A stretch of 57,562 nt of DNA from JACKBJ01 sp964549495 (GTDB taxonomy: Bacteria > Chloroflexota > Anaerolineae > Epilineales > Epilineaceae), in contig CAZJWJ010000026.1 of the NCBI GenBank assembly GCA_964549495.1, positions 1-57,562 of the forward strand, read 5' to 3'. The notes beneath the pieces are model-generated. The model had not been told where the DNA came from, made no database searches, and saw only the letters and a list, made by a program, of their open reading frames with translations. Positions within the stretch are counted from its first letter, which is position 1; every line of letters begins with the position of its first letter. This document shows positions 57,526 to 57,562 of the stretch, one piece after another. A program made the position numbers and the translations under genes.

Positions 57526-57540
57526 ACCCGCTGCGCGGGT
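57526..57540. other. small hairpin ACCCGC/GCGGGT near the right edge
   Basis: ACCCGC-TGC-GCGGGT forms a 6-bp stem with a 3-base loop. It lies in gene-free DNA after the IS. A -10-like GATAAT is about 25 bases upstream at about 57498-57503. What it serves lies beyond the window. Confidence 0.3.
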
Positions 57541-57562
57541 TCCACGGTAGATCACTGATGCC

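Overview
The window is high-GC bacterial chromosome. It probably comes from a Chloroflexota (Anaerolineae-like) genome. The reasons are the abundance of very large secreted repeat proteins, the Thr-Pro-rich stalks that lead into short hydrophobic tails of the form phi-LP-phi-phi, the GT39-type membrane glycosyltransferase with a large extracytoplasmic half, and the PrsW / ParA-like / cyclic-nucleotide-binding gene cluster. No rRNA, phage, CRISPR array or recognisable defence system is visible. Taxonomy is inferred from gene style only.

Layout. A tRNA-Lys(CUU) gene with a good sigma-70 promoter lies at the left edge. Then come a 1072-aa secreted repeat protein, a propeller/double-VWA secreted protein and tatA (313-7371). 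A convergent minus-strand housekeeping operon follows: zinc-less DksA-like protein, lspA, rluD (9576-7536). Facing right are a GT39-like glycosyltransferase and a short-chain dehydrogenase (9694-13510).

From 37558 down to 13529 runs one minus-strand unit of about 24 kb. It holds two giant paralogous surface proteins (2784 and about 4864 aa) made of DUF11 repeats, a CHRD domain, NHL-like propeller repeats (large one only) and a shared C-terminal beta-sandwich module, followed by a PPP-type phosphatase. Divergent from it, at 38020-44165, is an operon of three related secreted proteins of unknown family (arranged A-B-A') plus a seven-repeat FG-GAP protein. A Reg_prop-like propeller protein and an FmdB-type zinc-ribbon protein follow (44314-47543).

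The right part (47625-56779) is regulatory. A double universal stress protein points left. Rightward run prsW, a ParA-like ATPase, a small zinc protein, a winged-helix protein and a cyclic-nucleotide-binding protein, packed as one operon. Next are a two-TM candidate anti-sigma factor, an acidic lipoprotein, an ECF-like sigma factor, an OmpR-type response regulator and a histidine kinase. Two kinds of repeated upstream DNA tie this part together. A 22-bp perfect repeat precedes both prsW and the sigma gene, and a GGGAACAAA / TTGTA ECF-type promoter pair precedes both the candidate anti-sigma gene and the lipoprotein gene. I read this as a candidate envelope-stress circuit (sigma, anti-sigma, intramembrane protease) coupled to a nucleotide-sensing ATPase module. 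That assembly is inference.

The right edge carries an IS200/IS605-type element with a lone tnpA between two matching hairpins.
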